A program made the position numbers and the translations under genes. A DNA stretch of 64,000 nt from positions 60,375-124,374 of the forward strand of contig JBBROM010000012.1 of the NCBI GenBank assembly GCA_038229415.1, in the 5' to 3' direction. Origin of the DNA: JANXUR01 sp038229415. Lineage in GTDB: Bacteria > Acidobacteriota > Terriglobia > Terriglobales > Acidobacteriaceae. The notes under the pieces were generated by a model that saw nothing but the letters and a program-made list of their open reading frames with translations, did not search any database and had not been told where the DNA came from. Of the stretch, positions 62,496 to 64,000 are shown piece after piece; within the stretch, counting starts at the first letter, position 1, and every line of letters begins with the position of its first letter.

Positions 62496-63758
62496 CTACG
62501 GCGTGATCTCGAAAACGGTCTGGTTGGTCAAGCCGAAGTAATGGCCCGCTGAGTCAGGGACGAGGACGCCACTGCCAACGCACCCATCCGAGCCCGCGAA
62601 CGAGTGGAGCACGTTGTACTGCCACTTGCCATCCGTTCCGGGTGGCAAGAGCTGGTAGGCGACACCGCAGACAGAGGGAGGGCCGCCATAGGTGGTTGTG
62701 CCCAGGTAGGAGCCTGTCGCAGGATTGAAGGCTAGACCCTGAGGTGAATAACCCTTGTTCAGAAGGGTGTAATCCCATAAGGCCACATACTGCCAGGCGG
62801 TTTGTCCGGCCGCGGGCGGCGTCAGTTCGTAAATCGTGCCGCCACTGAGACCGCCTCCGCCTTGCGAGGCAGTTCCAAAAAAGTCTCCTGATGCATCAAG
62901 GACTGGTTCGCCCGCTGGGATATAAGCCCCGTCAGCAGTCCCCCCGAAGTTGAAGAGAATGGTTTCATTCCAAGTGCTGCCACTCGAGGGCGGCGTAAGC
63001 TCGTAGGCAGTACCGAAGGCATGCAGGCCGCCATAGCCAGTTGAGCCAAAGATGTTGCCCGCAGCGTCCAGCGTAACCCCGTATTGTGAACCCCCGGCGT
63101 CTGCAGCGAAGCTACCAAAACCGAACAGAACCGACTCAACATAGGTGTCGCCCCGTTGCTTGATCCGGAAGACTATTCCCCCGCCGTATTGGCCGCCGCC
63201 AGAGGTTGTGCCATAGATGGTTCCGTTGGCATCCAAGAACAGCCGGCCCAAGGGCACCGCCCCATCGCCGGAAGCGTTTGTAAACGCATGCAGGATGACT
63301 TTGGTCCAAGAACCGCCCGCCTGAATCGGAGGCTTGAGTTTGAAGACCGTGCCACAACCAGCATTACAGTCTTTAGCCGCGAGATCACCGCCTAGCTCGG
63401 TTGTGCCGTAAAGGTTGCCGAGCTTGTCAATGCCAACGCCGCCAAATGGGTTGCTCCCATCCTGGCCGCCTTTGAAGTTGTACAGGAGGGTCATGGTCCA
63501 ATTTCCGTCGCCACCAGCGGGCGGCGACAGCTGGAACACAGTGCCCAGTCCGCCTTTGCCTCCAAAGCTCGTGACGCCATAGACACTGCCGTCATGGCCG
63601 ACGGCGAGAGGCGAGGCAGGCTCTTGGTTGATTGGGTTGAAATAGTAGATGGTCTTGAATGTCTGGCTGCGGGCGGGAAGGGTAGCCACAGCCAGCGTCA
63701 GCAGAGCGACGGTAGCAAGGCACAAGGCGCGAAGCGTGATTAAGAAACGGTGAGTCAT
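62496..63758 (-). CDS. GloVer-type tandem-repeat secreted protein, second in the array
   Basis: About 420 residues from the ATG at 63758 (AAGGAG 7 bases upstream), exactly the length of the next gene. The leader is 'LATVALLTLAVATLPARSQ'. Repeats follow the same pattern: 'GSVYGVTSFGGKGGLGTVFQ', 'GNLYGTTELGGDLAAKDCNA', 'GTIYGTTSGGGQYGGGIVFR', 'GDFFGTASQGGGGLSGGTIY'. A repeat with 'DCNAGCG' adds a Cys pair that aligns with 'GCNCG' in the neighbour. The end is 'HYFGLTNQTVFEITP'. It is the middle copy of three. The 39-base gap to the next gene suggests co-transcription. Confidence 0.9.
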   Translation of the reverse strand: MTHRFLITLRALCLATVALLTLAVATLPARSQTFKTIYYFNPINQEPASPLAVGHDGSVYGVTSFGGKGGLGTVFQLSPPAGGDGNWTMTLLYNFKGGQDGSNPFGGVGIDKLGNLYGTTELGGDLAAKDCNAGCGTVFKLKPPIQAGGSWTKVILHAFTNASGDGAVPLGRLFLDANGTIYGTTSGGGQYGGGIVFRIKQRGDTYVESVLFGFGSFAADAGGSQYGVTLDAAGNIFGSTGYGGLHAFGTAYELTPPSSGSTWNETILFNFGGTADGAYIPAGEPVLDASGDFFGTASQGGGGLSGGTIYELTPPAAGQTAWQYVALWDYTLLNKGYSPQGLAFNPATGSYLGTTTYGGPPSVCGVAYQLLPPGTDGKWQYNVLHSFAGSDGCVGSGVLVPDSAGHYFGLTNQTVFEITP

Positions 63759-63853
63759 CGCGAACTCCTTAAGTCTAGACGGCCGTAAATTTTTCACGAG
63801 CGAAGGGTCCGATTCGCGCGGTTCACCCTTAGGCTCGACCTGCTGATTCCTCG

Positions 63854-64000
63854 CTACGACTTGATCTGGAAGACCTTGCCGCTGTTGGTCCCGTAAAGAT
63901 TCCCCCCAACGTCACGAACGAGCTCTCCGGCCGCGCAGCCATCCGCATTGCTGAATTGGTGCAGAACGATGTACTGCCACAATCCGCCTTCCAGCGCTGG
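63854..64000 (-). CDS. GloVer-type repeat protein, first in the array, 5' part outside window
   Basis: The last 48 residues of another GloVer protein: 'LWQYIVLHQFSNADGCAAGE' then 'LVRDVGGNLYGTNSGKVFQI', ending 'KS' at the TAG (63854-63856). It matches the C-terminal repeat of the two following genes ('QYAVLYPFSGAIECSPNGPL' in one). The gene starts beyond base 64000. The frame is too short to be picked up by length alone. Confidence 0.9.
   Translation of the reverse strand, partial: PALEGGLWQYIVLHQFSNADGCAAGELVRDVGGNLYGTNSGKVFQIKS

Overview
The window looks like chromosomal DNA of a soil-type Acidobacteriota, probably class Terriglobia. The clues are gene content and style rather than a marker gene: tandem GloVer-type repeat proteins, CRTAC1/ASPIC-UnbV and DUF1111 proteins, GMC oxidoreductase with a gluconate-2-dehydrogenase-like small subunit, many Tat-type leaders, moderately high GC, and short palindromes in intergenic gaps. 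No rRNA, tRNA, CRISPR array, phage or insertion sequence was seen. The assignment is inference.

Layout. 1-6.9 kb (+): end of a Gfo/Idh/MocA oxidoreductase, a secreted clan GH-D glycosidase, a small unknown protein, an Omp85-like barrel with a long helical insert, and a secreted beta-rich protein, closed by a strong hairpin. 7-22.3 kb (-): a periplasmic sugar-oxidation set (GMC flavoprotein, small subunit, isomerase/epimerase), the glycerol genes glpD-glpK-glpF, a tripartite RND pump (TolC, adaptor, permease), and a sulfatase-like TPR protein. 22.4-27.7 kb (+): a compact operon with two membrane-anchored alkaline-phosphatase-superfamily enzymes, a ribbon-helix-helix-like small protein, and a three-TM protein with Oxa1/EMC3-like topology. 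27.7-31.5 kb (-): histidine kinase, LuxR-type regulator and CRTAC1 protein, translationally coupled. 31.6-36.8 kb (-): two DUF1111 dihaem proteins and a large secreted Ig-like protein.

37.1-42 kb (+) holds the most striking locus: an NAD-type formate dehydrogenase. Its catalytic subunit reads through an in-frame UGA placed exactly where Sec sits in formate dehydrogenases, followed by a SECIS-like hairpin. Its N-terminal [4Fe-4S] domain is missing from that gene and is found at the C-terminus of the third gene of the operon.

42-64 kb: nagA, an SDR, an APC permease, a TolB/CehA fusion with mosaic composition, ada, tsaD, a DUF3494 pseudogene carrying an internal deletion, a metallothionein-like gene divergent from an ECF sigma factor, the efp-acyP-PH-apt group, ytxH/tonB/AMIN/PilZ genes, trpG, and three tandem GloVer genes, the last cut by the window end.

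Working together: the sugar genes suggest oxidation and debranching of plant or microbial glycans; glpFKD channels glycerol; the formate dehydrogenase would feed electrons to NAD+ and needs Sec machinery encoded elsewhere.
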